DNA from: a virus
Virus record (IMG/VR): IMGVR_UViG_3300009494_000409
Coordinates: 1 to 32,386 of that record
Strand: one strand, 5' to 3'
Length of the DNA: 32,386 nucleotides
Below are positions 14,571-23,238 of the stretch, piece by piece (within the stretch, counting starts at the first letter, position 1; the number at the start of each line of letters is the position of its first letter). The position numbers and the translations under genes are program-made. A model generated the notes under the pieces. That model saw only the letters and a list, made by a program, of their open reading frames with translations. It did no database searches and was not told the origin of the DNA.

Positions 14571-14726
14571 ATGCAAAAAAAGAAAAGAGTAAATTTCGAT
14601 ATTCCGTTAGAAATTCATACATCTTTAAAGATAGCTGCCACTTCGTGCAACATGTCTTTAAAGATGTTTATATTAAGATTGATACTTGAAGAATTAGCTA
14701 AAATGGGATTAATTAAAGTGAAGTAA
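14571..14726 (+). CDS. Small ribbon-helix-helix (Arc/CopG-like) DNA-binding protein
   Basis: This 51-aa gene is the only plus-strand gene inside the minus-strand structural block. After a basic start, KKKRVNFDIPLEIHTSLKIA forms the predicted beta strand and first helix, and NMSLKMFILRLILEELAKMG the second, giving the compact ribbon-helix-helix of Arc/CopG repressors. Such proteins bind DNA as dimers through the strand. The ribosome site (AAAGAAG) is weak, but the promoter at 14505-14533 is plausible. It may control the adjacent fibre genes or itself. Confidence 0.65.
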   Translation: MQKKKRVNFDIPLEIHTSLKIAATSCNMSLKMFILRLILEELAKMGLIKVK

Positions 14727-14730
14727 ATAA

Positions 14731-16422
14731 TTACTTTAAATATCCCAGAGGATTTGCATCAAACGTTTTTTGTGCGCCAATTAAATTTTTAATATATTTC
14801 TTTGCCGCAGGAATAGAACCAGCAGCTATTGCCTTACCAAGGCCAAGTGAATGTTTTCTGAATGCTGGTGAATAAGCAAATGCTTGAATATTTTTCCCAA
14901 ATGGGCCTGCAAGTCTAAGAGCGGTAAATGCTTTCTTACCACCAATCGTATAAGCTAATGCATTAAGCAGTATTTTACTCGTACCCTTGTCCTTAACTCC
15001 TGTAATCCCTTTTGCGAGCTCTTCTATCAAACCAGCGCCACTTTTTACAGCATGAAGTGCGTCTGCGTTCTCTAAAGCATATGCAAAAGTTGGATGCTCT
15101 TTTCCATACTTTTTTAATCCGTCCATGACTGCTTCTTTTAAGGGAGCAACCTTTTTTAAGAAATATGGACTCGTACGGTATGTTCCATAAATCATATCAT
15201 TTAATTGTCTTTTCATTGTGAGTAAATCATGAACTGAGACTGGGCCACCTGCTTTTAATCCATCCTCAATTATTTTTCCTATCGGTGAGTCCTTAAAGAG
15301 CAATCCAGCATTACCAGAAGTCAAGTTACTAAAATGCTCTTTCATTGAGAGCAAATCTTTAACAGGAACAGAGCCTGAGTCCTTTAACCCTTTTGTGACC
15401 GATGCTTTCAAGGGAGCAATGTCTCGCCAGAACTCAGGGTTTTTACTTGTCGCTTTAGAAACAATTATATTGTCTAAATGCTTGTTTATTAATTGCAGAT
15501 CTTTAACTGGAATAGAACCAGATGCCGTTCTTCCTGCCATGGCCCTTGAGAGACTTTTCAGTTTAGAATTTGGTGTATATGCCGTTCCCATACCACTCTT
15601 GGATGCCTCCTCTACTTCCAGAACCGCATCTCGTGCTGCATACATTGGGACCGTGTCCGTCTTCTTAGGATACTTCTCCGTAAAATCGTAGAATCCCTTT
15701 TCCATCTTATTTAAAGTGCCAGTGTTAAACATTGTTTTAACTGCCGAAGTTGCTAATGGTAGTGTAATCATAGAAACCATTTTTAGCTTATTAGCAGTTT
15801 CCTCAGATGCGCCTAGGGCTTTGGCGGTATGTTTAACAGTATTTCCTGCAGCTATATTCTTAAGTGTAGTTTTCGCCAATTTAACCCCAGCTTTAAACAC
15901 AGTCTTACCAACCTTAGCACCTTTAGCTATTTTAGACGCTGCTCCTAGTCCAAAAGCAGAACCTACATCGGATGAAAACTCTTGCAAACCCGCTGCAAAC
16001 TTGCCTTTCGGTTTAGTATATCCACCAGTTGCGTTATCTAAATAGCTTTTCAGTTTTTCAGGACCTAACTTGTCCAAGTAATCAGCCGCAGTATTCGATA
16101 CATTAGATATTGCATCTGTCATTGACTTAGTTACTGAGCCCACACTACTGCTAGGATCGAGAAATTCTTTTGCCCTGCCAATTGTTTTGACATAGAGAGA
16201 AGTAGGCTCTTCTTTCTTTTTTTCTTTCTCTGGAGCAATAAGAGAAGTTAATCCACTTAAAGCAGCTCCTCCTGCTCTTAATCCTAATGATCCAAGTTGA
16301 GCTGGAGAACCCAATACGCCGGAGCCAAAAGCTCCGGCTGTTCCCGCAACATCTTTTAGATAGTCACGAGATTCACCCTTTTGTGAATCAAACTCATTAA
16401 AATCTAAGTAATTATTGCTCAT
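14731..16422 (-). CDS. Internal virion (DNA ejection) protein with helical repeats
   Basis: This 563-aa protein overlaps the previous gene by 4 bases (ATGA) and has a good AGGA ribosome site. Residues 25-62 and 155-235 are rich in Gly, Ala and hydrophobic residues, as in podovirus proteins that enter the host membrane during DNA delivery. Between ~302 and 440 there are three related helical units: SIPVKDLQLINKHLDNII, SVPVKDLLSMKEHFSNL and PVSVHDLLTMKRQLNDMI, each linked to an APLK...V..GLK-type helix. It sits third in a row of internal-protein candidates after the tail-hub gene. The ejection role is inferred from composition and gene order. Confidence 0.65.
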   Translation of the reverse strand: MSNNYLDFNEFDSQKGESRDYLKDVAGTAGAFGSGVLGSPAQLGSLGLRAGGAALSGLTSLIAPEKEKKKEEPTSLYVKTIGRAKEFLDPSSSVGSVTKSMTDAISNVSNTAADYLDKLGPEKLKSYLDNATGGYTKPKGKFAAGLQEFSSDVGSAFGLGAASKIAKGAKVGKTVFKAGVKLAKTTLKNIAAGNTVKHTAKALGASEETANKLKMVSMITLPLATSAVKTMFNTGTLNKMEKGFYDFTEKYPKKTDTVPMYAARDAVLEVEEASKSGMGTAYTPNSKLKSLSRAMAGRTASGSIPVKDLQLINKHLDNIIVSKATSKNPEFWRDIAPLKASVTKGLKDSGSVPVKDLLSMKEHFSNLTSGNAGLLFKDSPIGKIIEDGLKAGGPVSVHDLLTMKRQLNDMIYGTYRTSPYFLKKVAPLKEAVMDGLKKYGKEHPTFAYALENADALHAVKSGAGLIEELAKGITGVKDKGTSKILLNALAYTIGGKKAFTALRLAGPFGKNIQAFAYSPAFRKHSLGLGKAIAAGSIPAAKKYIKNLIGAQKTFDANPLGYLK

Positions 16423-17882
16423 CGTCCTGTCCTATCCCCTTTTCCAACAAACTTAAAGTCAACAAACTCGCCATCTTTAATTACTTTATATGAATTATCC
16501 GTAGTAACATCGTACATAATACTTCCAACAGGATGCCTCTTCATGAATGCTGGTTTTAGTTCTGGATCCAAATTATCCGATGCAGCCTTTAAAATTATTT
16601 CATGCGAAACGTTTTCTAGTTTATCTAAATGTGGTTCCATTTGTTTTGATATTTCTCGCTCAATTAATACAGAAGGTTCTCGACCGCTTTCTCTATATTT
16701 CTCAGCAACTGAAGCCTTAATATCAACATATTTCCTTTGCAATTCTAAAAAGCCCTTATTCATTTTGAAGATTCCAACTAAACCGTCCTTATCGTTACGC
16801 ATTTTACCGGTAGCTTCTTGAATTTGATCAAGCATAGCCTTAGATTTAACAGCAGTAGCGCCACCTTCTTTAGCTATTGTCATTACAAATTCAAGAGGTT
16901 CTTTAGCTAAAGCTTTTCGAAGTACCTGAGTAACAGTGTTTTCTGTGAAATTTTGAATTTTAAGTTTTTCTTTAGCAAACGCCTGGAATCCTAACTGAGC
17001 TTTACCTGTTTTCACATAATTCATAGACATCCTATAGCCAACTATGCGCTCTCTATTTTTTCTCTCAACAGCTATGTCTTTTTCAAATTGTTCGTCAAAC
17101 CTATCCCATTTATCATTAAATCTCTTTCTCTGGTATTCAGTAGTTCTACCTCTTTCCGAACGCTCCATCTTCCTTTCGGCCAGGAATTCCTTATGCTTAG
17201 ATTTTGTTACATCATGGGCTTCTTTAGAATCTCCATACTTAATGAGACTTTCAATATAATTTTTATCATAATCAAACCTAGGATCAGCCTTTTTAGTCTC
17301 TTCCCTTTTACGTTGTGCAAGGCGCTTAGCCCTTTCTTCTTGTCGCTGTACCTCTTGTCGCTGCATATCTTGTTCATATTGTGACGGCTGTTGTGGCTGT
17401 TGTGGCTGTTGTGGCGGCATACCGCCTAGTGCATTTCTTAATATATCCTGGTTTGATATAGGTGCGCCACCACCAGTTAATTGTTGAATCATATCTACAG
17501 GATTAATATTTTGCTGAGGTTGATCTTGCTGTGGTTGCACTCCTTGTTGCTGATCTTGGTACTGCTTGATTTGTTGTTGTTGAAGAGCTTGTTGCCGAAT
17601 AGCCGCTTGTTCAATCCGCTCAACTTTATCACTTAATTGTTTATTTCTCATCATGCCAGGCATTATTGATCTAAGTACTTCTGGCGGTAAATAAGACATA
17701 GCTTCAGCTTGCTTTTGTGGCATTAGTGCCGAAAGGCCAGCCATAGTATTTGAGCGTTGCTTTTGTTGATCAATACTTTGCAATTGCATATTAGTTAAGT
17801 TCTGCAAGCTTTGCATTACTGGGTCACCAATTCGCTGAGCAGACATTTGCGCCATTGTTGGGCCAGTTAATATTTGTGCCAT
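16419..17882 (-). CDS. Internal virion protein, Gln-rich with coiled coil
   Basis: The frame extends upstream to 17963, but the ATG at 17882 fits better: AGGGG precedes it and it starts one base after the previous stop, giving 487 residues. Residues ~1-130 are rich in Met and Gln. Low-complexity Gln/Pro runs follow (QQQQIKQYQDQQQ, PPQQPQQPQQP), then a long charged coiled coil (QEERAKRLAQRKREETKKAD onward). The C-terminal half is helical, with a final beta segment GSIMYDVTTDNSYKVIKDGE. Position between two membrane-active candidates suggests an internal core or ejection protein. No enzyme motif is recognised. Confidence 0.6.
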   Translation of the reverse strand: MAQILTGPTMAQMSAQRIGDPVMQSLQNLTNMQLQSIDQQKQRSNTMAGLSALMPQKQAEAMSYLPPEVLRSIMPGMMRNKQLSDKVERIEQAAIRQQALQQQQIKQYQDQQQGVQPQQDQPQQNINPVDMIQQLTGGGAPISNQDILRNALGGMPPQQPQQPQQPSQYEQDMQRQEVQRQEERAKRLAQRKREETKKADPRFDYDKNYIESLIKYGDSKEAHDVTKSKHKEFLAERKMERSERGRTTEYQRKRFNDKWDRFDEQFEKDIAVERKNRERIVGYRMSMNYVKTGKAQLGFQAFAKEKLKIQNFTENTVTQVLRKALAKEPLEFVMTIAKEGGATAVKSKAMLDQIQEATGKMRNDKDGLVGIFKMNKGFLELQRKYVDIKASVAEKYRESGREPSVLIEREISKQMEPHLDKLENVSHEIILKAASDNLDPELKPAFMKRHPVGSIMYDVTTDNSYKVIKDGEFVDFKFVGKGDRTGR

Positions 17883-17883
17883 A

Positions 17884-18492
17884 TTAACCCCTACTCTTTG
17901 CAGCTTCTCGAGCATCTTGATATTGTTTAATAGCGTCAGATCGCTGTTTAGCCTTTCTGTCACCTAGATATTTTCCGCCCATTATTGACATTAAGCTACC
18001 GAGGCCGCCTCCCATTGCACTGTCACCAAGCATTTGCATTCTTCCAGCAGATTCTGGTTGATATATATTTCCAAATTGTGGTCGCATACCCATCTGCATT
18101 AAATTCATCATTGAATTTCTATTCTGCATTCCATATTGTGATTTCATTGCAGCAAGTTTACTCTGAAGGCCTTCTCCGGCCCCAGACATCATTCCCTGGT
18201 AACCGCTGGATCTAGTTCCACCTAAACCTGCAAATTGCTCTGCTATTCTTGGAAGAGTATCAGACATAAAGTTACGTTGAGCATCATCCGCTATTGGCTG
18301 AAAGCCTTCATAAGGGTTTTGCAATCCCTGCATACCAATTTGTCTCGCTTTGTCCATATCAGCAATCTGCCCCGGTGAAGAGGTAGGTAATTGTGTAGTT
18401 TGCGCTTGCTTAGACTTACCAGCCGCTGACGCCATAGCTCCTAAAGCTGAAATTATTGCCGGTATCAGTACTGCGTCATCAACTCCAAACAT
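17884..18492 (-). CDS. Small internal virion protein
   Basis: This 202-aa protein has an AAGGA ribosome site. Its N-terminus (VLIPAIISALGAMASAAGKS) is a hydrophobic helix. The middle is Gly/Met/Gln-rich (FAGLGGTRSSGYQGMMSGAG, MMNLMQMGM, GGGLGSLMSIMGGKYLG). This composition is typical of short podovirus internal proteins encoded after the tail hub, which line or extend the DNA-delivery channel. Its stop lies one base from the next start. The function is inferred from composition and order. Confidence 0.6.
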   Translation of the reverse strand: MFGVDDAVLIPAIISALGAMASAAGKSKQAQTTQLPTSSPGQIADMDKARQIGMQGLQNPYEGFQPIADDAQRNFMSDTLPRIAEQFAGLGGTRSSGYQGMMSGAGEGLQSKLAAMKSQYGMQNRNSMMNLMQMGMRPQFGNIYQPESAGRMQMLGDSAMGGGLGSLMSIMGGKYLGDRKAKQRSDAIKQYQDAREAAKSRG

Positions 18493-18508
18493 AATATTTC
18501 CTTCTCGG

Positions 18509-18928
18509 TTATTCGATATAATTTATATATATACGAGCAGTATAAGCGCTCATATCTTTACCAACAACAATATTGATATTATCTTTATCTAAGTATAATT
18601 CTACAACATCTGCACCCGTAGAACTAGAATAAGGCAACGGTAAATACCCAGTTGGCGCAACTATTTTATCTGCTGTTCCATAAATGCAAACGGTTCTTGT
18701 TATATGCAGCCCATGAGCGACCGTCAATGTGGTATCTGGTGCAAAATCTGGAAGTGTTCCAACATCTACGTAAATATGTTTTGTAGGTTGCCCGCTATTA
18801 TATTCTGGATAAATAGTAGTCCCAGAAGATGAATCCAAAGAGGAATAATAACCACTTTTCTTTGTTTCCAAAACCAGAGTGAGATTATTTAATTCCTGCT
18901 CTTGGTTATTATCAGTCGCATTTGCCAT
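18509..18928 (-). CDS. Small tail-associated structural protein
   Basis: This 139-aa protein begins two bases after the tail-hub gene stops, behind GGGG. The N-terminal ~25 residues are polar and helical; the rest is beta-rich (KHIYVDVGTLPDFAPDTTLT, VCIYGTADKIV, VELYLDKDNINIVVGKDMSA, YTARIYINYI). This looks like a small beta-sandwich carried on the tail. No specific family is recognised. Tight spacing with the hub gene suggests it belongs to the same tail complex. Confidence 0.55.
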   Translation of the reverse strand: MANATDNNQEQELNNLTLVLETKKSGYYSSLDSSSGTTIYPEYNSGQPTKHIYVDVGTLPDFAPDTTLTVAHGLHITRTVCIYGTADKIVAPTGYLPLPYSSSTGADVVELYLDKDNINIVVGKDMSAYTARIYINYIE

Positions 18929-18930
18929 AA

Positions 18931-21147
18931 TTACCCCATTGAACTAGAAGGTGACGTTTCTAAAATCAAACCTTGGATTTCAAACTTACTTTGAACGACA
19001 CTCTTATTTAACATTTGAACATCACTCCATCTAATCTTTATCTGTACGTAATTACCTTCCGCTTGAAGATAAACTGCGTGCCATAAATAGGCCTGCGAGG
19101 CCTCAAGTGGCACGAGATCATACGGAGCCATCTCTAAGTTATATGTTCCTAGGTTAGCACCAGTACCTATGTTACTTTTTATTGCATTTACATTAGAACC
19201 AGACGGAATATAGTTTATATTTATCTCACCATCAATAGCCTTCGCAACACAAAATGTAACTTTTGATAAATAAACGTTATTACCCTGCTTTGAGTATGGA
19301 TTCCACGCTGTAGATTTTATGCTTATACGTGAGACTCTAGATACAGTAGCACCACCCTTATAGGCCGGAATAGCAAGCCCTGAAATTGTTATTGTATCAT
19401 CTGTTTCACTATCTATTTTACAAATAATGTCTTGAGCAGTAACACCACTGTTATGAATCAAGACATAACTGCCCTCTTCTAGGTTATTCTGATTAATTGT
19501 TAAAGTTGTACCAGTAACCTTACTTATCTGTAAAGCAGCAGCATTAGAGTTAGAAGTAGCATCTATAGCGACCACAAAACCATGCTGATTTCCTGCTATG
19601 ATATTTCTATGATTCGGTAAAATAATTCCGCTGTTCCACGGCATAATGTCATCTTCCCAAGATTGATAATCTTCTTCCCACGTATCTGATAGTTCTTGCT
19701 CAAAATAACCGAAACACGTAAAACAATCGTCAAATAGTGCCCAAGAGTTATTTTCATAGTTAAAACTTAATATTTTATCCGGAAAGTAATCTGGATCATT
19801 TTCTTTTTGAGCTGGAAGCGTCCAATAAAATAGTTCTCTATCATAATCTTTTATGCCATGAATTCTCTTAACGGCATCTGATACATTTAAAAATGTAGAT
19901 ATTTCATCTGGTATATTAGCATCTATCCGCTTAATCGCAAGTCCATTACATTGATGAATACCAGTTGTTCCGATCGTAAACGCACCACCTTCAGAAGGTA
20001 TACTTGAAAAAGGTGATTCTGAACCCAAATCGGTACTTAACTTTTGCCATACAAACTGATCAATACTATTACGCGTATGAACAATTTTATACGTAGAACG
20101 TTCAAAGAAAACGATTAATTCGTCTCTAACGTACTGAACAGACATTATTTCTTCTTCTGTAGGTGCATCTGTATAACCACCACCCATATAACCAGTTTGC
20201 TTAGCTTCTAACCATCCAGTCGCTATAGTTAATGGATTACCAATTGCAGAAAATCTCATTCTATTCTTAAAGGATTTATAACTATAGGCACCTGTCTTAT
20301 TCTCATATTCGTATGTTGAAAATAAACACAATCTAGACTTAAATGGTGCAATGATTTTGGCCGTAATAACTATATTTTCACCAAGGCCTCCATCAGTTCT
20401 TATTTTTGGCTTAAATGCAGTCCACGTTGTTTCATTTAACGTATAATATATTGGATCTGAATTTGCAGCATTAGCATTATAGTTAGTTACAAATAAAGCA
20501 GTTTCTGCTGGAGTTGGCCCTTCAAAATTAGAAGCCCAAAAGTAATTGAGATTATCACCTTTATATACCTGAGTTCCTATTCGACTCCAGCCTCCACCTG
20601 TATATCGATAAGCAAATCTTGTATCAAATGCTATTGAAGTATGATTATTTATAGAACCTGCTTCAAATTGAGTTAGGCCCATTACAGGTTCAGTTGGATA
20701 CCAATATAAATTAACGTTTTTCTCAGCATTAACGATAGCATAAGCACCAGAAGTTGTATCAAATGTACATACGCCCACTAACGCAGAACTACGCAACATA
20801 GTAATCGGCGTCCCAACTCCAGGTACGGTAAATATTTCATCACCAACAGAAAACATTTGGCCAGCTTTAAATATAGAACCTACCGGTAATGCCGCAGCGG
20901 CTGTATCTATATTTCCTGTTACCGGATCAGTTACACCAATAAGAATTCTTAATCTAGTCTTTAGCTGTCGTAAAAATTCGGTTCCTTCCCCAGTTCCAAT
21001 ATACTTAGAACCAAATCTCTTTCTTATAACTCCGCGATGAACATAAGCATTATTTAACTTTTCGAAAGAATCCTCCGGGGTTTGCCAAATTGGTAGGTCT
21101 TTAACGAGTCCTGAGGTAAATGGAGCGATCAGAAACTTATCTGCCAT
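18931..21147 (-). CDS. Podovirus tail hub/stabilisation protein (tubular protein B or gp10-like)
   Basis: This 738-aa protein has a TATAGGA ribosome site. Its N-terminus has the layout of tail-hub proteins of short-tailed phages: PFTSGLVKDLPIW, then EKLNNAYVHRGVIRKRFGSK (about 30-49), then Tyr-Ile-Gly. A central segment (DELIVFFERSTYKIV, then QKLSTDLG, then GIHQCNGLAIKRID) and the later FYWTLPAQ, ILSFNYENNSWALFD and YFEQELSDTWEEDYQSWEDD are like the propeller-type repeats of these proteins. It would form the nozzle or hub below the head-tail adaptor. The broad assignment is good; the exact family is uncertain. Confidence 0.6.
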   Translation of the reverse strand: MADKFLIAPFTSGLVKDLPIWQTPEDSFEKLNNAYVHRGVIRKRFGSKYIGTGEGTEFLRQLKTRLRILIGVTDPVTGNIDTAAAALPVGSIFKAGQMFSVGDEIFTVPGVGTPITMLRSSALVGVCTFDTTSGAYAIVNAEKNVNLYWYPTEPVMGLTQFEAGSINNHTSIAFDTRFAYRYTGGGWSRIGTQVYKGDNLNYFWASNFEGPTPAETALFVTNYNANAANSDPIYYTLNETTWTAFKPKIRTDGGLGENIVITAKIIAPFKSRLCLFSTYEYENKTGAYSYKSFKNRMRFSAIGNPLTIATGWLEAKQTGYMGGGYTDAPTEEEIMSVQYVRDELIVFFERSTYKIVHTRNSIDQFVWQKLSTDLGSESPFSSIPSEGGAFTIGTTGIHQCNGLAIKRIDANIPDEISTFLNVSDAVKRIHGIKDYDRELFYWTLPAQKENDPDYFPDKILSFNYENNSWALFDDCFTCFGYFEQELSDTWEEDYQSWEDDIMPWNSGIILPNHRNIIAGNQHGFVVAIDATSNSNAAALQISKVTGTTLTINQNNLEEGSYVLIHNSGVTAQDIICKIDSETDDTITISGLAIPAYKGGATVSRVSRISIKSTAWNPYSKQGNNVYLSKVTFCVAKAIDGEININYIPSGSNVNAIKSNIGTGANLGTYNLEMAPYDLVPLEASQAYLWHAVYLQAEGNYVQIKIRWSDVQMLNKSVVQSKFEIQGLILETSPSSSMG

Positions 21148-21148
21148 T

Positions 21149-21709
21149 TTAAATTCCTATAGCTAAATAACTGAATGTAACGGTTTTTGTGCTAGTTGAT
21201 CGCACAGCTGCAACCATAGTATCTGAAGATGTTACTGCAAATTTAAAATCAGTCCAAACGCCTCCACCAACTATTGTGTTAACAGAAAAGGTAACAGAAA
21301 GGGGGGCATGCTGATAGGCTTTAGAGAAATTCTCTCCACCATTTGTACCAGCGAAGGTTATCTTCCCCCAATTTAAAATTAATCCAGAAGGAAGAATTGT
21401 ATGACCCTTACTAGCAACATGAGTATAAGATGTAAAATCTATACCATCTGTACCAGCAGCCTTATCTTCAGGCTGTATAAATAGAGCATTACCCTTATTA
21501 TAAATAGCCATTTGATCTGATAAAGTTGCTGGATCATCAGCTTGTTTAGTAAATGTTACCTGCTTGTGCTTACCAGCACTTCCAGGAGCAGCCGTAAATG
21601 CTTCATGATCTACAGAAATAATAGTATTTAATTCTATGAAGTTTTGCTGAATTTCACCTTGAGATTTATTTTTGCCATCTGTTGCAATCGGTGTATCGAC
21701 ATAAGCCAT
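21149..21709 (-). CDS. Tail protein with gp53-like C-terminal domain
   Basis: This 186-aa protein follows an excellent AGGAGG site. The N-terminus (IATDGKNKSQGEIQQNFIEL) is like the short start of fibre and needle proteins. The C-terminal ~90 residues contain HTILPSGLILNWGKITF, then a strand-rich region ending TVTFSYLAIGI, matching the 'LP-x-G-x-x-x-x-W-G' layout of phage gp53-like fibre tips. It is encoded between the adaptor and hub genes, so it may be a short tail spike or needle. Confidence 0.6.
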   Translation of the reverse strand: MAYVDTPIATDGKNKSQGEIQQNFIELNTIISVDHEAFTAAPGSAGKHKQVTFTKQADDPATLSDQMAIYNKGNALFIQPEDKAAGTDGIDFTSYTHVASKGHTILPSGLILNWGKITFAGTNGGENFSKAYQHAPLSVTFSVNTIVGGGVWTDFKFAVTSSDTMVAAVRSTSTKTVTFSYLAIGI

Positions 21710-21718
21710 ATCTACCTC

Positions 21719-22642
21719 CTATAGTTTATAACCATCTTTAATTCCACTCTCAACTACCGTCTTGTATAGAATATCATCTGCCCTCTTCTGCATTTCTGCC
21801 TCAAGAATATCAGCAGTAGTAAAATCACCCCTATATATTAATATATCTCTTGCAGCCGCTACCGCCGCATAACCAGCCCATTGAGCTAAATCTGGCACAT
21901 CGGCTGGATCTGCAATTTCCGTTGGTCTACGTAAAACCTCGACCTCAATAGAGTAACTCTTATCCGGTACAGGCCTTAAAGAAAATGTATTATCAAAAAA
22001 CAATACAGAATCTGGCTTTGAAGCTTTATATGTACAAGACTGAACATAAACATCTTCACTAGCTTTGGGTGCTAAATTAAAAGTAAAATCATATTCTCCG
22101 GTAACATAATCAATCGTTCCAATTCCTGTACCAGATAGTGTACCGGCACCGTCGTCATGTATCTTTAAGTAACCGTCATTCAGGTCTTTTGAAGCAAATA
22201 TAATATCATTAGGCAATACAGGATAAGAATCCAATGTTCCAGAAAAAGAAGGTTCGACTCCGTCACCTGTCCCTATTGATTTAGATGTAATTGTTCTTGG
22301 ATACTTACTATAAAAATCCGGAAGGGACTGGGTAAAATAAGCTATGTCTCCAGACACAAATGCTGAACCTGTAGATACTATATAAGAGTTCTTAAAGTTA
22401 TATAATGGATCGTCTACATCAGCAGTATTTGTGGCGTAAGAACTCTTATAAGGCTCAGTGTAAAATCTAAGCGTAGTTCTTAAGCCATTTAAAGTTGCTT
22501 GAGTTGGCAACCTATACAGAAAAACAGTGTTTAATGCGTCATCTATTTCAGATGTTGATAACTGAGATTCGCTATAACTTTTTGTATAGCGACGAACTCC
22601 CTTTCTCATCATTTCTGTACTTGAAAGCGTTGAATCTGGCAT
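21719..22642 (-). CDS. Head-tail adaptor or tail-tube-like structural protein
   Basis: This 307-aa protein follows AAGGAG. The N-terminal third is helical (RKGVRRYTKSYSESQLSTSE, IDDALNTVFLYRLP). The middle is beta-rich (DYVTGEYDFTFNLAPKASED, KSYSIEVEVLRRP). A C-terminal helical part (LAQWAGYAAVAAARDILIYR, then EAEMQKRADDIL) is like helical adaptor or tubular-protein-A cores. The order (capsid region, this gene, then hub) fits a head-tail connector. The assignment is tentative. Confidence 0.45.
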   Translation of the reverse strand: MPDSTLSSTEMMRKGVRRYTKSYSESQLSTSEIDDALNTVFLYRLPTQATLNGLRTTLRFYTEPYKSSYATNTADVDDPLYNFKNSYIVSTGSAFVSGDIAYFTQSLPDFYSKYPRTITSKSIGTGDGVEPSFSGTLDSYPVLPNDIIFASKDLNDGYLKIHDDGAGTLSGTGIGTIDYVTGEYDFTFNLAPKASEDVYVQSCTYKASKPDSVLFFDNTFSLRPVPDKSYSIEVEVLRRPTEIADPADVPDLAQWAGYAAVAAARDILIYRGDFTTADILEAEMQKRADDILYKTVVESGIKDGYKL

Positions 22643-22661
22643 TTTAGCTCCTTATAACTCT

Positions 22662-23090
22662 CTAGGCTAATCTAGACTTCAAGATTATTGTAGGGTCTAG
22701 TTCTTCAAAATCTGCGCTACTTAAAACATCTAGGATTTTAAGACTATATCGTTGTTCTGCATCTTCAGTAATAACTCTTTTAGGGTTTCCCTCGTCATCT
22801 AACAGCCTCATTGCAGTTCTCCTTTCTACCCTTACCTTGCCATGTTCATTCAAGTATTTTATGTACCCAAAAGGTAACTCAAGTATCTGGTTGTTTTGTG
22901 CTAATTTCTTAAGCATAACGCCTGAATCTTGTAGGTATGTAAGCTGTAAATCCTTTAACCCCTTTACGCCATACATCTTCAATTGGCATCTAATCATTCT
23001 GCTATTCTTTTCTTTACCTTCTCGAACAATAGCTTCTTTAGATTTTTTTATAATAGGCGATGTTTTTTTTGCTATTTTCATGTTTTCCAT
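22662..23090 (-). CDS. Unknown structural-region protein
   Basis: This 142-aa basic protein has an AAAGGGA site before the ATG at 23090; a second ATG at 23081 is also possible. It starts with a Lys-rich segment (KIAKKTSPIIKKSKEAIVRE), followed by a compact mixed region (DLQLTYLQDSGVMLKKLAQN, LPFGYIKYLNEHGKVRVERR). Basic composition and position suggest a DNA- or portal-contacting head-completion protein, but no family is recognised. Confidence 0.5.
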   Translation of the reverse strand: MENMKIAKKTSPIIKKSKEAIVREGKEKNSRMIRCQLKMYGVKGLKDLQLTYLQDSGVMLKKLAQNNQILELPFGYIKYLNEHGKVRVERRTAMRLLDDEGNPKRVITEDAEQRYSLKILDVLSSADFEELDPTIILKSRLA

Positions 23091-23145
23091 ATAATCCCTT
23101 TACGTAAAAACGTTCCGAATTCTCTTTAATTACTCTTTTATTTTT

Positions 23146-23181
23146 GGTAGGAATACCCCCGACAAAGGAAGCACTCCTACC
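23146..23181. other. Stem-loop in the gap before the 142-aa gene
   Basis: GGTAGGA (23146-23152) and TCCTACC (23175-23181) can pair around a 22-base loop. On the minus strand an A-run rather than a T-run follows, so it is not a normal terminator for the operon. It may be an RNA-processing or stability element. Confidence 0.3.
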
Positions 23182-23186
23182 CTAGT

Positions 23187-23238
23187 TCTAAACCACAGTC
23201 TTAAACCACAGCCTTAAATCACAGCCTTAAACTACATC
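23187..23238 (-). repeat. Four tandem 13-bp units placing stop codons in all three frames
   Basis: Read on the minus strand, four 13-base units (type TGTGGTTTAAGAC) start at the last codons of the 315-aa gene. Each carries a stop: TAA at 23229, 23216 and 23203, then TAG at 23190 (first base of each). A 13-base period moves the stop by one frame each time, so all three frames are closed within 42 bases. The first stop ends the gene itself. Confidence 0.8.

Noticed and set aside
16543-17384. Plus-strand frames with Ser/Leu/Phe-rich sequence
   Set aside because: Antisense of the 487-aa internal protein gene; no ribosome sites or recognisable motifs.
23146-23181. Intrinsic terminator after the 315-aa gene
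   Set aside because: The stem is followed by an A-run on the transcribed minus strand, not a T-run.
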